From contig NZ_LIXZ01000002.1 in NCBI RefSeq assembly GCF_001305855.1, positions 1 to 64,000 of the forward strand: a stretch of 64,000 nucleotides of DNA, given 5' to 3'. Made by a program: the position numbers and the translations under genes. This document shows, one piece after another, positions 48,382 through 59,248 of the stretch. The notes beneath the pieces were generated by a model. That model was not told the DNA's origin and searched no databases. It saw only the letters and a program-made list of their open reading frames with translations. How positions within the stretch are numbered: position 1 is the first letter of the stretch; each line of letters begins with the position of its first letter. The DNA is from Rossellomorea vietnamensis (lineage in GTDB: Bacteria > Bacillota > Bacilli > Bacillales > Bacillaceae_B).

Positions 48382-48396
48382 GAGACTTCCCTCCCT

Positions 48397-49323
48397 TTAA
48401 GTTAAGTCTATTTGATCATCACTTTCTTCAGAAGCAGGATTGAACGGATTGATATGAATGAACACATCATTCACATTCGATTCTTCCAAGAGCTTCTCTT
48501 TTACTCTCTTCCCGACACGATGACCTTCTTCTACCGTCATGTATGGATCGACACTGATTTTCAAATCAATGATGACGTAGTGACCATGTTCCCTTGCATG
48601 AAGCTCGTTGATTTCCTTCACGTCAGGGACGGACTCCACGATTTTTCGAAAAGGCAGGATATCTTCCTCATGCATGACGTGATCAAGTGTCGTATGTATG
48701 GATTCAGCTCCTAGATGCCAGGCCATCCTCAGGACAAGCAGGGAAACGAAAATTCCTGCAACCGGATCGGCATAAACAAGCCAGCCAATATCGAACTTCC
48801 CGCCAAGGATAGAAGCGGAAATCCCGACCAGTGCCGCGAGGGAAGAGAACACATCCGAACGATGCTCGTAAGCATTCACGATCAACGCATCACTCTTTAT
48901 CCTTTTACCCAACCGATATTTGTATTGAAACATCGCTTCCTTCACGATGATGGAGAATATGACGGCATAAATCGCAAGGGCTGTCGGTGGGGTGAGGGGA
49001 TGGAAGAAGGATTCAATCGAGGATTTCCCAATTTCGATCCCCACCAGGAACAACAGGACGGCCACGATGATTGCCGCAATGGACTCCGCCTTTCCGTGAC
49101 CATAAGGATGATCCTGATCGGGGGGCTGCTTGGCCGCTCGTAAACCGATAAAGACGGCAAGGGAACCTGCTACATCCGATGCAGAGTGAACCGCATCAGC
49201 AATCAGCGCCCGACTATTCCCCATGATTCCGGCCGCCCACTTTATAACAGCCAGTACAATATTGCCCACCACACCGACCATGGCAGCAAATTCCGCTTTT
49301 TTAAAACGTTCCTCATGATTCAT
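48397..49323 (-). CDS. Cation diffusion facilitator family transporter
   Basis: The 308-aa protein has six membrane helices and a cytoplasmic C-terminal domain. The metal site residues are in ALIADAVHSASD (helix 2) and NAYEHRSDVFSS (helix 5), the HxxxD/DxxxD pattern of zinc, manganese or iron exporters. The closest B. subtilis relatives by layout are YdbO and YeaB. Such transporters exchange metal for protons. The GGAGGCGAC precedes the ATG. The metal cannot be determined here. Confidence 0.9.
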   Translation of the reverse strand: MNHEERFKKAEFAAMVGVVGNIVLAVIKWAAGIMGNSRALIADAVHSASDVAGSLAVFIGLRAAKQPPDQDHPYGHGKAESIAAIIVAVLLFLVGIEIGKSSIESFFHPLTPPTALAIYAVIFSIIVKEAMFQYKYRLGKRIKSDALIVNAYEHRSDVFSSLAALVGISASILGGKFDIGWLVYADPVAGIFVSLLVLRMAWHLGAESIHTTLDHVMHEEDILPFRKIVESVPDVKEINELHAREHGHYVIIDLKISVDPYMTVEEGHRVGKRVKEKLLEESNVNDVFIHINPFNPASEESDDQIDLT

Positions 49324-49371
49324 TCAGAGTCGCCTCCCTTATAACTTCTATTAGTGTAACCCAATGCCGTA

Positions 49372-49417
49372 AAAAAATAAAAAAGACAGGCCCGGGAAGA
49401 AATACTTCCCGGACCTC
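49372..49417 (-). terminator. Terminator of secDF
   Basis: On the minus strand AGG-CCGGGAAG pairs with CTTCCCGG-CCT (single bulges) and is followed by GTCTTTTTTA. Confidence 0.85.
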
Positions 49418-49427
49418 TTGATCTTCA

Positions 49428-51692
49428 TTATACTTGCGGTTCATCCGACCACGTTTTCTTTTCTTTTACGGTCTTGATTGTTCCTTTTTTCTTCAGTTCT
49501 TTCTTCTTCATCACGAGCCATACTTGGGAAGCGATGAATACGGAAGAATACGTACCTGAGATTAACCCGACCAGTAAAGCGATGGAGAAGTTACGGATGG
49601 ACTCACTACCGAAGATCATGAGTGCAATGACCGTGAACACGACAGTCAATACTGTATTGACCGAACGGCCCATCGTTTGTCTGATACTTTGGTTCACTAC
49701 CTCTTCAATGTCCTTATCCGTCTTCAAACGGCGTTTCTTATGAAGATTTTCACGCAGCCTGTCGAAGGTGACGATCGTATCATTGATCGAATAACCGACT
49801 ATCGTAAGGACGGCTGCGATGAAGGTGATATCGACTTCGAGCCTTGTCAGACTGAAGAATGCAATGATAAAGAATGCATCATGCAGGAGGGCAAGGATTG
49901 CACCTACTGCCATTCTCCATTCAAATCGGAGCGTGACGTAAATGATGATTCCGACAGAAGCAATTGCCACAGCAATCATGGCGTTTTGTGCAAGCTCTTT
50001 CCCAATGACGGGAGAAACAGTGCTGATACTTGGTTCAGCTCCATAAAGCTTGTTGAAGTGATCTTTCAGCTTTGCGATATCGTCCTTATTCAAGTCATCC
50101 GTATAGCGGACAACGGCAATATTATTTTTATCGCCGGAGATGACGACATCCTCAGAAGGCAGTTTAATCTCCTTCAGTTCATCCTGAACCTGTTCGGTCT
50201 TCAGGCTTTGATCAGCCAGGATTTCCATCCGTGATCCGCTGACAAAGTCAATTCCGAGATTCAATCTGAAAATGGCCAGGATGATGATACCTGCTGTAAT
50301 GAGTACGGCTGACAGGGTAAAGAATTTCTTTCGCTGCGAAGCGAAATCAAAGCGGTCAAAACGGGTAGGGAGATCTAGGGTATCATAGTTCTCCGCCAGA
50401 TCCTTGATTTCGGATTTTTTCACACCGAACCAGCCCGGCTTCTTATTAAAGATACGGCTGTTCACCCATAGGCCGAGTAACAGTCGTGAACCCCATACCG
50501 CCGTAATGAAGCTTGTCAGGATACTGACGATCAGCATCGTGGCGAATCCTTTGACCGAACTTGTCCCATAGAAGAAGAGTACGGCTGCTGCAAGGATTGT
50601 CGTCACGTTGGCATCCAGGATCGTCAAGAAGGATGATTTATTACCGGCCTGGAACGCCGAGCGTATCGGTTTCCCGACCCGCATCTCTTCCTTGATCCGT
50701 TCATACGTTATGATATTCGCGTCGACGGCCATACCCACACCAAGGATGAGGGCTGCGATCCCCGGCAGGGTCAGGACCCCGTTCATCAGATCGAAAATCA
50801 ACAGAATCAAGTAAATGTAAACAGAAAGGGTGATCGTTGCAATCAGTCCCGGGAAACGGTAGTACGCAATCATGAATAAGAAAATGATGGCAATCCCGAT
50901 GATCCCTGCAGTCACTGTCTTATCCAGGGCCTGCTGACCGAATTGCGCTCCCACTGAAGTCGAATACTTCTCGTCCAGTTTGACCGGAAGGGCCCCTGCA
51001 TTTAACAGGGACGCAAGGTTCTGGGCGCGCTCGACTGTAAAGTTCCCTTCGATGATGACTTCATCGGAGTTGATAGGCTTTCTTACGGCCGGGTCGGAGA
51101 TGAATTTCGGATCTTCCTTCCCTACTTCAGCTTTGTAAGAATCTTTTCCTTCTTCAAAATCCAGCCAGATCACAAGCTGGTTCTGTGGAGCCATAGCAGA
51201 AATGTCTTTCGTTAATTCATAGAATTTCGAGCGATCTTTCAATTTTAGTGAAACGATCGGATTATTTTTGTCATCAAACGTTTGCTTCGCAGAACCGGAT
51301 GCAAGATCCGATCCGTCCAGACGGACTTTATCGTTCACGTCACGGAACGTCAGATTGGCTTGAGTGGAGAGGATTTCCCTTGCTTCATTCTGGTCCTCGA
51401 CACCAGCCAGTTGAACACGGATGCGGTTCCCGTCTTCGATTTGGATATTCGGCTCACTGACACCCAATACGTTAATACGCCTGTCGAGTGCATCGGCTGT
51501 ATTGGCGACGGTCTCTTTCGTGATTTCCTGGCCTTTTTTGATCGGCTGAACTTCATAAAGAACCTCAAATCCGCCCTGCAGGTCCAATCCCAGTTTAATG
51601 TTATCTACAATACTCTTCGTTGTGCCTCCCATAGTACCTGCAAGCAATACCACAAGTATAAAGAAGGCAATGATTCGGCCACGCTTTACCAT
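49428..51692 (-). CDS. secDF: Fused protein translocase subunit SecDF
   Basis: The 754-aa RND-type membrane protein joins SecD (residues 1 to about 420) and SecF (about 440-754). It has twelve membrane helices, two large extracytoplasmic domains, and the motifs LGLDLQGGFEVLYEV (SecD) and LNLGIDFVSGSRMEI (SecF). It uses the proton gradient to complete protein export through SecYEG and may interact with YajC, also encoded here. AAGGAGG precedes the ATG. The single-chain form is typical of Bacillus. Confidence 0.96.
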   Translation of the reverse strand: MVKRGRIIAFFILVVLLAGTMGGTTKSIVDNIKLGLDLQGGFEVLYEVQPIKKGQEITKETVANTADALDRRINVLGVSEPNIQIEDGNRIRVQLAGVEDQNEAREILSTQANLTFRDVNDKVRLDGSDLASGSAKQTFDDKNNPIVSLKLKDRSKFYELTKDISAMAPQNQLVIWLDFEEGKDSYKAEVGKEDPKFISDPAVRKPINSDEVIIEGNFTVERAQNLASLLNAGALPVKLDEKYSTSVGAQFGQQALDKTVTAGIIGIAIIFLFMIAYYRFPGLIATITLSVYIYLILLIFDLMNGVLTLPGIAALILGVGMAVDANIITYERIKEEMRVGKPIRSAFQAGNKSSFLTILDANVTTILAAAVLFFYGTSSVKGFATMLIVSILTSFITAVWGSRLLLGLWVNSRIFNKKPGWFGVKKSEIKDLAENYDTLDLPTRFDRFDFASQRKKFFTLSAVLITAGIIILAIFRLNLGIDFVSGSRMEILADQSLKTEQVQDELKEIKLPSEDVVISGDKNNIAVVRYTDDLNKDDIAKLKDHFNKLYGAEPSISTVSPVIGKELAQNAMIAVAIASVGIIIYVTLRFEWRMAVGAILALLHDAFFIIAFFSLTRLEVDITFIAAVLTIVGYSINDTIVTFDRLRENLHKKRRLKTDKDIEEVVNQSIRQTMGRSVNTVLTVVFTVIALMIFGSESIRNFSIALLVGLISGTYSSVFIASQVWLVMKKKELKKKGTIKTVKEKKTWSDEPQV

Positions 51693-51783
51693 TATGTATA
51701 GATCCTCCTTGCCGTTTTAAAAAACCATACGAACTATGTGCTTCAAAAAAGTAATATAATTCCTGAATTCCTCGGGCATTCTT

Positions 51784-51812
51784 ATTATCTACGAGAAAGA
51801 AAAGAGTGTCAA
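51784..51812 (-). promoter_or_regulatory. SigA promoter of secDF
   Basis: Minus strand: -35 TTGACA (51807-51812), 17-base spacer, -10 GATAAT (51784-51789). It lies about 95 bases upstream of the secDF start, inside the end of comN and the gap after it. Confidence 0.8.
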
Positions 51813-51824
51813 TTTCTTTTCGGG

Positions 51825-52145
51825 CTATTTACCATTCTTATTCGGGCGAAGAAGCTCGTTCAACTCATCTTCATTCACTTCAGCAAACCAATTGGGAGAC
51901 CTGTACGCTTCAATTGTTTCAAAGCTCATATACTCTCCGGGCTTGACCGTCAATACATCACTCACTAATTGAAAGAGCTTCACATCCACTTCTGGTTTCT
52001 TCCATTTTTTCTTCGTTAAGTAGGCCCATAGGCGGTCAGCGTCGGCCTTTCCGTAACCAAGCACTTCTAATTCTTCCACCTTGCTTACTAGCGCTGGTAC
52101 TAACGATTCATAAAAACGGTCATAAGGATGTTGATTATTCTTCAT
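51825..52145 (-). CDS. comN: Post-transcriptional regulator ComN
   Basis: The 106-aa protein begins MKNNQHPYDRFYESLVPALV and contains GYGKADADRLWAYLTKKKW and YMSFETIEAYRSPNW. This matches ComN (YrzD) of B. subtilis, which promotes expression of the late competence operon comE at the post-transcriptional level and is placed at division sites by DivIVA. It sits between spoVB (divergent) and secDF, as expected. Confidence 0.88.
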   Translation of the reverse strand: MKNNQHPYDRFYESLVPALVSKVEELEVLGYGKADADRLWAYLTKKKWKKPEVDVKLFQLVSDVLTVKPGEYMSFETIEAYRSPNWFAEVNEDELNELLRPNKNGK

Positions 52146-52270
52146 TCCCCGTCCACCCCATCTGGGCTATATCGAGCCCGAATTGTTCACTACTTGTCAT
52201 GCTTTGTCCACCCTTGTGCATATACATCATTGTATACGATTATACCAATTTTGAGAAGGCAGGGAATTTT

Positions 52271-53821
52271 ATGTCAAAATTTCTGAAAGGCACCATGATC
52301 CTAATGATGGCCGCCTTTATAACTAGAATATTAGGGTTTGTGAACCGTATCGTCGTTGCCAGATTCATTGGAGAAGAAGGCGTCGGCCTGTTTATGATGG
52401 CGTTCCCTACCCTCATACTCGTCATCACTATCACTCAGCTGGGGCTCCCTGTAGCAATCTCAAAAAATGTTGCCGAAGCAGAGTCAAAGGGAGATATCCG
52501 GAAAGTAAAAAAAATATTGGTGGTCTCCCTTTCCATCACCATGGGGCTATCCCTCATCTTCACCCCGGCGCTCATCCTGCTCGCCCCCTATTTAACAGAC
52601 GTCCTGTTTACGGATGATCGAATTTACTATCCATTGGTGGCAATTGCCCCGATCATTCCGATCGTAGCGATTTCTTCCGTGATCCGCGGCTATTTCCAGG
52701 GAAGGCAGAACATGAAACCTTCCGCTTATTCACAGGTCATCGAACAGGTGGTCCGGATCACCCTGATTGCCGTATTGACCAAAACCTTCCTTCCTTACGG
52801 GATAGAATACGCAGCAGCCGCTGCCATGGTGGCGTCCGTTCTTGGGGAACTCGCTTCCCTACTATATTTGTTCGCAAGTTTTAAGTTAAAGAAAAAGTTC
52901 AAGATCAGACGCAACTTCTTCAGCTCGATCAAGAATGGCCGGGAAACCTTTAATGAACTCATGAGTGTGGCCCTGCCGGCGACAGGAAGCAGAATGATCG
53001 GATCGATCGCATGGTTTTTTGAACCGATCGTGGTGGCAAACAGCCTTGCCCTCGCCGGAGTGGCAGCCGGGATGGCCACGAAACAGTATGGTTCCTTGAC
53101 AGGATACGCCCTTCCCCTCCTGTTCCTGCCATCATTCGTGACCCTTTCATTATCCCAATCTCTTGTCCCGGCCATCAGCGAAGCCAACTCGCAAAAAAAT
53201 TTCACCTTAATCGAACACCGGCTTCAGCAGGCTCTCAGATTCTGTTTGATCACCGGCGGGATTTCCGTCGTCATCCTCTACGTATATGCAAAGCCGCTCA
53301 TGCAGGTCATGTACGGAAATGAAAACGGGGCAGGTTTCTTGATGATCATGGCACCTTTCTTTTTATTTTATTACTATCAAGGGCCATTGCAGGCCGTGCT
53401 CCAGGCGTTGAATCTGGCAAGGGCCGCCATGATCAACAGTCTGATAGGTGCCGTCGTGAAGACCGGCGTCATCTTTGTTCTCGCTTCACAGCCGGCGTTT
53501 GGCATCAACGGTGCGGCCCTCGGAATCGTCACCGGATTCCTGCTCGTGACCCTGTTACATTTCATGACCATCCTGAAATATGTTCCGATGACAATTTATG
53601 CCCGGGATTACGTCAAGACGATCATAGTCCTGTTGATTACCGGCGTATGGGGACACTTTTCTTATCTCTATTTATTCGATGGTCAGTCCACCGTATTCCG
53701 ATTGCTATTCGGAGTCATGACTTCGTCGGCTCTATACACCGTGCTCTCCATCAGTCTCAAGCTCATCGTCAAAACCGACCTTGCCAGAATCCCGTTCATC
53801 CGGCGATTCATCACTCCATAG
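52271..53821 (+). CDS. spoVB: Stage V sporulation protein B (MOP-superfamily exporter)
   Basis: The 516-aa polytopic protein has about 14 membrane helices and belongs to the polysaccharide-export/MurJ-like branch of the MOP superfamily. SpoVB is needed for spore cortex formation, probably by flipping a cortex precursor in the mother cell. The beginning (KGTMILMMAAFITRILGFVN) and RFIGEEGVGLFMMAFP are characteristic. The ATG at 52271 has AGGGA upstream. Confidence 0.94.
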   Translation: MSKFLKGTMILMMAAFITRILGFVNRIVVARFIGEEGVGLFMMAFPTLILVITITQLGLPVAISKNVAEAESKGDIRKVKKILVVSLSITMGLSLIFTPALILLAPYLTDVLFTDDRIYYPLVAIAPIIPIVAISSVIRGYFQGRQNMKPSAYSQVIEQVVRITLIAVLTKTFLPYGIEYAAAAAMVASVLGELASLLYLFASFKLKKKFKIRRNFFSSIKNGRETFNELMSVALPATGSRMIGSIAWFFEPIVVANSLALAGVAAGMATKQYGSLTGYALPLLFLPSFVTLSLSQSLVPAISEANSQKNFTLIEHRLQQALRFCLITGGISVVILYVYAKPLMQVMYGNENGAGFLMIMAPFFLFYYYQGPLQAVLQALNLARAAMINSLIGAVVKTGVIFVLASQPAFGINGAALGIVTGFLLVTLLHFMTILKYVPMTIYARDYVKTIIVLLITGVWGHFSYLYLFDGQSTVFRLLFGVMTSSALYTVLSISLKLIVKTDLARIPFIRRFITP

Positions 53822-53830
53822 TCTCCCCAA

Positions 53831-53869
53831 TAAAAAATACTCCTTAACATCATGTTGAGGAGTATTTTT
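53831..53869. terminator. Bidirectional terminator between spoVB and yrbG
   Basis: AAAATACTCCT-AACAT pairs with ATGTT-AGGAGTATTTT around a short loop, with A and T runs at the ends. Confidence 0.88.
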
Positions 53870-53870
53870 A

Positions 53871-54515
53871 TTATTGATTTTTTTCATCAATGTAAAATTG
53901 CCCGTTTTGGAAGCTGCAGAAGGCGATTTCCTGGACGTTTTTGAATCCGCGTTCTCTCAGTTCTTTCCGTAACCAGAAGGATGTTTTTCCGATCATATCG
54001 AGATGGGTGGTTTGGACCTGTCCATCGAGGATCAGGGGCAGTGTCAGGGAATGGGGAGTCTTTTTATCTTTCTGTAGGACAGATAGTTTCCCGGATGGCT
54101 CTAAAATCGCAAATTCAACATCTGCCACATTAAAGATATCTTTTTCTCTTAATTGAAGAAGTAAATCATCATAATTATAACGCTGTTTCTTCATGGCTTT
54201 GTCGTCGATTTTCCCATTATGGATGATGACGGTGGGTTTTCCGTCCAATAATTCCCGGAATGACTTAGACCTGAGGGAAAACCAGGCAAACAGGATCTGG
54301 ATGAGTACGATGACCCCCATGGGCAGTACTGTATGAATGATGGGATCTTCCGGTTCTTCGATGGCCATGACCGCCATCTCGGCAATCATCATGAATACGA
54401 CCAGATCCAGTATACTCAGTTCCCCGATTTCCCTTTTCCCCATGATTCTGAAAATGAAAATGATCATAACATAAAGAAAAAGAGTGCGTAAAATGATGAC
54501 GAAATATTCCTCCAC
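53871..54515 (-). CDS. yrbG: DUF421 family membrane protein YrbG
   Basis: The 214-aa protein has three N-terminal membrane helices and a cytoplasmic domain with FRELLDGKPTVIIHNGKID and RYNYDDLLLQLREKDIFNVA, the DUF421/YetF pattern. YetF relatives are linked to spore germination-receptor function (2Duf/YetF family) and membrane-bound stability of spores. A GTG at 54515 follows AGGGGAAAGTA; the upstream extension lacks a ribosome site. Location next to spoVB matches B. subtilis. Confidence 0.88.
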   Translation of the reverse strand: MEEYFVIILRTLFLYVMIIFIFRIMGKREIGELSILDLVVFMMIAEMAVMAIEEPEDPIIHTVLPMGVIVLIQILFAWFSLRSKSFRELLDGKPTVIIHNGKIDDKAMKKQRYNYDDLLLQLREKDIFNVADVEFAILEPSGKLSVLQKDKKTPHSLTLPLILDGQVQTTHLDMIGKTSFWLRKELRERGFKNVQEIAFCSFQNGQFYIDEKNQ

Positions 54516-54584
54516 TACTTTCCCCTCCCATACGCATGTCATTATGTAGTATCGACAGAATGAGAAAATAAATCGGAGGAATTT

Positions 54585-55880
54585 TTATCCACCCATAAAT
54601 GGCCGGATGTATTTAAAGTATACGTAGAGTGTGGACACAGCAAGGGAGATGACGGTGACGGGAACACCAATCAGTAAGTACTGATGAAATTTGATCTGCA
54701 CATTTTCCTTGGATGCAAGTCCGGCAATGACCAGATTGGAAGAAGAACCGAGAAGTGTACCATTCCCCCCAAGGCAGGCACCCAGAGCCAATGACCACCA
54801 TAAGGGATCCATATTGACCATCCCGAATTCACCGAATTCCTGAATAACGGGAATCATGGCTGCCACAAACGGAATATTATCGACTACAGCAGACAATATG
54901 CCTGTTCCCCACAATATGACAAAGGCCGTTTTCTTCATATCCCCATCCGTTGCCCGCAAAATTTCTCGTGCGATCTCATCTATGAATCCTGCCTCTTCAA
55001 TCCCTCCGACCAGGAGGAATAAGCCCATAAAGAAAAAGAGTGTCCCCCATTCCACCTCTCTCAAAATCTTTTCCGGTGGATGAATTTTCTCGAGGAGCAG
55101 CATAAGGAGAACCGCACCGGCAAGGGATACCGTCGTCACATCAAGATGGAACACCGGATACACGGAAAAGCCCACCAATACGAGGACAAGGACAAACAGG
55201 GACTGAAAGAGCCCATTGTCCCTCTTTAAATATTCATTTGGCTTGATCCCTTTCAGAAGCAGTTTCCTGTCTTCTTTCACGTGGAGAACTTCCTTATATA
55301 CCAGACACATGATCAAAAGCGTCACTCCGTAAACCATCAGGACAACAGGTAACAGATTTTCAAGGAAGGCATTAAACGTAAAGTGCTTGACTGCCTGGCC
55401 GATCATCATGTTAGGAGGGTCCCCTATGAGGGTTGCCGTCCCGCCGATGTTACAAGCCAGGATCGTCATGATTAAGTAGGGGATGGGCGGAAGTTCAAGG
55501 AGCCTGGTCAATTTGAACAAAATCGGGACTAACAACATAGCGATCGTGACGTTCGCCAAAAACGCAGAACCCACCGCCGCCAGGGAGGAAAACAGGACCA
55601 GGAGCGAAAGCCCGTTCCCGTTCACCCATTGAGCGATCCGAATGGCAATGAACTCAAATATCCCCGTTTTGCTTGTAATGGTGACAATCAGCATCATGGA
55701 AAACAGAAGAGTGATGGTTTTCCAGTCGATATACGTAAATAGCGCCTTCTCGAGCGGGAATGCCCCGATCAGGAGCATAGCAACCCCACCGGCCATTGCA
55801 GCTAGGACTCGATTCCATTTCTCTGTCATCAATAGGATGTAAACCGAAACGAACACAATCAATACGATCATCGGAGACAT
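54585..55880 (-). CDS. ArsB/NhaD-type (ion transporter superfamily) membrane protein
   Basis: The 431-aa protein has about eleven membrane helices. The repeated halves with NVTIAMLLVPIL and AVVDNIPFVAAMIPV, plus CNIGGTATLIGDPPNMMIG and CLGGNGTLLGSSSNLV, are the paired hairpin motifs of the ArsB/NhaD/P-protein branch of the ion transporter superfamily. Substrates in this group range from arsenite to sodium or dicarboxylates; no ars regulator or reductase is adjacent, so arsenite resistance is not supported. GTG two codons upstream is an alternative start. Confidence 0.85.
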   Translation of the reverse strand: MSPMIVLIVFVSVYILLMTEKWNRVLAAMAGGVAMLLIGAFPLEKALFTYIDWKTITLLFSMMLIVTITSKTGIFEFIAIRIAQWVNGNGLSLLVLFSSLAAVGSAFLANVTIAMLLVPILFKLTRLLELPPIPYLIMTILACNIGGTATLIGDPPNMMIGQAVKHFTFNAFLENLLPVVLMVYGVTLLIMCLVYKEVLHVKEDRKLLLKGIKPNEYLKRDNGLFQSLFVLVLVLVGFSVYPVFHLDVTTVSLAGAVLLMLLLEKIHPPEKILREVEWGTLFFFMGLFLLVGGIEEAGFIDEIAREILRATDGDMKKTAFVILWGTGILSAVVDNIPFVAAMIPVIQEFGEFGMVNMDPLWWSLALGACLGGNGTLLGSSSNLVIAGLASKENVQIKFHQYLLIGVPVTVISLAVSTLYVYFKYIRPFMGG

Positions 55881-56024
55881 GGTCACAGTCCTCCTTCTCC
55901 AGGAAGTTTCATACTAGTCTATGAGGCTTGACCACAGAAAATTTCTAGTCTTTTTTATCATTGAGATGAATATGCTTGTACTAATACGGAATAAAATTAT
56001 CGAGTTAGAAGGGAGAGGACCGTC

Positions 56025-56411
56025 ATCGAAGCGAAAAAAATGGGGGGTGCCGTCCTTTACGGGACGACCACCATATTTGTCATAGCGATTGCTGCAAGCC
56101 TATTATTTTCATTGCTGCTCCGGTTTACCGAACTTACTGAAAGCTCCATCACAATGTTTGTCACGATCATTTCATTTCTATCTTTGTTTGTTGGTGGATT
56201 TATGTCTGGTGGTAAAGGAAAGACAAAAGGCTGGGTGCTTGGAGGGTCGACAGGACTCATTTACACCCTCGTCATTTTCTTGTTTCAATACCTGGGATAC
56301 GATAGCCTGTTTTCAATGGAACAGCTTATCTATCACGGCTGCTATATCCTGACGGCCATGATGGGGGGAATCCTTGGTGTAAACATGAGTGGCGGTCCTA
56401 GGGAGGGGTAG
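56025..56411 (+). CDS. yrzE: TIGR04086 family membrane protein YrzE
   Basis: The protein has four membrane helices and the motif GGFMSGGKGKTKGWVLGGSTG between helices two and three, the YrzE (TIGR04086) pattern. The first ATG (56040) has no ribosome site nearby, whereas GGGAGAGG at 56011-56018 lies six bases before an in-frame ATC (56025), giving 128 residues starting with EAKKMGGA after the initiator. No ATG, GTG or TTG occurs between the upstream stop (55992) and 56040, so initiation at ATC is likely. Function unknown. Confidence 0.78.
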   Translation: MEAKKMGGAVLYGTTTIFVIAIAASLLFSLLLRFTELTESSITMFVTIISFLSLFVGGFMSGGKGKTKGWVLGGSTGLIYTLVIFLFQYLGYDSLFSMEQLIYHGCYILTAMMGGILGVNMSGGPREG

Positions 56412-56423
56412 TCCATCCGCATA

Positions 56424-56480
56424 ATAAAAAAGGGTCCCTCTTCCACGTGCCTGGCACATGGAGAGAACCCTTTTTTTATT
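56424..56480. terminator. Bidirectional terminator between yrzE and yajC
   Basis: AAAAAAGGGT-CTCT-CCACGTG pairs with CACATGG-AGAG-ACCCTTTTTT with small bulges. Confidence 0.9.
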
Positions 56481-56748
56481 ATACCTGCTCTGTTTTGATG
56501 ACTTCCCTGATCGCATTACGATCATATGTAAGACGGCTGCCGTCACCACACAGGATGACTACTTTACCTTCTTCGATGGCATCGATCGATCCGTGTAAAC
56601 CGCCAATCGTGATGATTCTATCACCTTTTGCAAGCTCATTTTGCATTTTAGAGACTGCTTTTTGACGCTTTTGCTGAGGACGGATCAGTAAAAAGTAAAA
56701 CAGAACGAACATTAATATCAAAGGTAGTATTGTTCCTAAACTTCCCAT
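56479..56748 (-). CDS. yajC: Preprotein translocase subunit YajC
   Basis: The 89-aa protein (YrbF) has one N-terminal membrane helix (ILPLILMFVLFYFLLIRPQQ) ending in the invariant RPQQKRQK and a cytoplasmic domain with KGDRIITIGGLHG. It associates with SecDF and SecYEG. It is the last gene of the ruvA-ruvB-yrzS-queA-tgt-yajC group. Confidence 0.95.
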   Translation of the reverse strand: MGSLGTILPLILMFVLFYFLLIRPQQKRQKAVSKMQNELAKGDRIITIGGLHGSIDAIEEGKVVILCGDGSRLTYDRNAIREVIKTEQV

Positions 56749-56790
56749 TCTTTTTCCCCTCCTTTCAATACATTATTTATTTTATGCTTT

Positions 56791-57963
<1,173 letters not shown>

Positions 57964-57976
57964 TTACAATCATTCA

Positions 57977-59002
57977 TTATTTAATCAACATCGCATCTCC
58001 AAAGCTGAAGAAGCGGTACTTCTCTTTAACGGCGGTTTCATAGGCATGCATCACGTTGTCTTGCCCTGCAAAGGCGCTGACCAGCATGATCAGGGTCGAC
58101 TTCGGTAAATGGAAATTGGTGATCAGTCCATCAATCCCTTTAAACTCATAGCCTGGATAAATGAAGATATTCGTCCATCCATTTTCTTCAACAAATGTAC
58201 CATGCTTGGATGCGATGGTTTCAAGGGTGCGGGTGGAGGTTGTTCCGACCGTTATGATCTTGCCGCCATTTGCTCTCACCTCATTTAAGAGGCGGGCGGT
58301 CCCTTCCGATACCTGATAGAACTCAGCATGCATGTCATGATCCTCAATCGTCTCTACGGAAACGGGCCTGAACGTTCCAAGTCCCACATGAAGGGTGATG
58401 AAAGCGATGTGTACACCTTTTTCTTTCAGCTCATCCAACAGTTCTTCCGTAAAATGGAGTCCTGCAGTCGGAGCAGCCGCTGAGCCCCTTTCCCTGGCAA
58501 ACACCGTCTGGTAGCGGTCCTGTTCGTCCAATCGTTCTCGGATGTACGGAGGCAGCGGCATTTCACCCAATTCATCCAATACTTCGTAAAAAATCCCTTC
58601 ATATTGAAATTCAAGGATTCTCCCACCGTGATCCTTCAAATCAACACAGGTTGCTCTTAATTTGCCGTCACCGAAAACGATTTCCGTTCCGACACGGATC
58701 CGTTTTGCCGGCTTCACAAGTGTTTCCCACTTGTCACCGTCTTCCTGTTTCAGAAGGAGCACTTCAATATTGGCACCTGTATCTTCTTTTTGTCCATAAA
58801 GACGTGCCGGCAGTACTCTTGTATCATTCAGCACGAGACAATCCCCTTCTTGGAGGTGCTCCGTGATCTGTTTGAAACGGATATGATCCATGGAACCATC
58901 TTCTTTATCCAACACCATCAGCCTGCTCTCGGAACGATTCTCAAGAGGAGTCTGGGCAATCAGTTCTTCCGGTAAATGAAAATCAAAATCTTCTACTTTC
59001 AC
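57977..59002 (-). CDS. queA: S-adenosylmethionine:tRNA ribosyltransferase-isomerase
   Basis: The 341-aa enzyme transfers the ribosyl part of SAM to preQ1 in tRNA, giving epoxyqueuosine, the step after Tgt. Family motifs are [14 protein letters not shown] at the N-terminus, [25 protein letters not shown] and [13 protein letters not shown]. The start is GTG with AGGTGA upstream. Confidence 0.95.
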   Translation of the reverse strand: MKVEDFDFHLPEELIAQTPLENRSESRLMVLDKEDGSMDHIRFKQITEHLQEGDCLVLNDTRVLPARLYGQKEDTGANIEVLLLKQEDGDKWETLVKPAKRIRVGTEIVFGDGKLRATCVDLKDHGGRILEFQYEGIFYEVLDELGEMPLPPYIRERLDEQDRYQTVFARERGSAAAPTAGLHFTEELLDELKEKGVHIAFITLHVGLGTFRPVSVETIEDHDMHAEFYQVSEGTARLLNEVRANGGKIITVGTTSTRTLETIASKHGTFVEENGWTNIFIYPGYEFKGIDGLITNFHLPKSTLIMLVSAFAGQDNVMHAYETAVKEKYRFFSFGDAMLIK

Positions 59003-59041
59003 AATTCGTCACCTGGCTTATGTAAATCTCACTCATGAATC

Positions 59042-59248
59042 CTATTTAAATTTCCCGATGAAATAAAAGACAACGGAAAGTATAACACTTATCAGAATAG
59101 AAGTCATAAGTGGAAAATAAAATGTCGCATTTTCTTTTTTGATGATGATGTCACCCGGCAGCTTCCCTATTTTGATGAATTGCATAAGAAAACCGATCAC
59201 AAGGATGATCGCGCCGATGATCATGACTAATTTAGGCAGCCCTGTCAA
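59042..59248 (-). CDS. yrzS: DUF2905 family membrane protein (YrzS)
   Basis: The 68-aa protein has two membrane helices ([40 protein letters not shown]) separated by [20 protein letters not shown], the DUF2905 core. The TTG start overlaps the ruvB stop by four bases and has GGAGGTG eight bases upstream inside ruvB. The gene nearly always accompanies ruvB in Bacillus; its role is unknown. Confidence 0.85.
   Translation of the reverse strand: MTGLPKLVMIIGAIILVIGFLMQFIKIGKLPGDIIIKKENATFYFPLMTSILISVILSVVFYFIGKFK

Noticed and set aside
54585-55880. Annotation of the transporter as arsenite pump ArsB
   Set aside because: The fold motifs only support the wider ArsB/NhaD superfamily, and no arsR or arsC is nearby.
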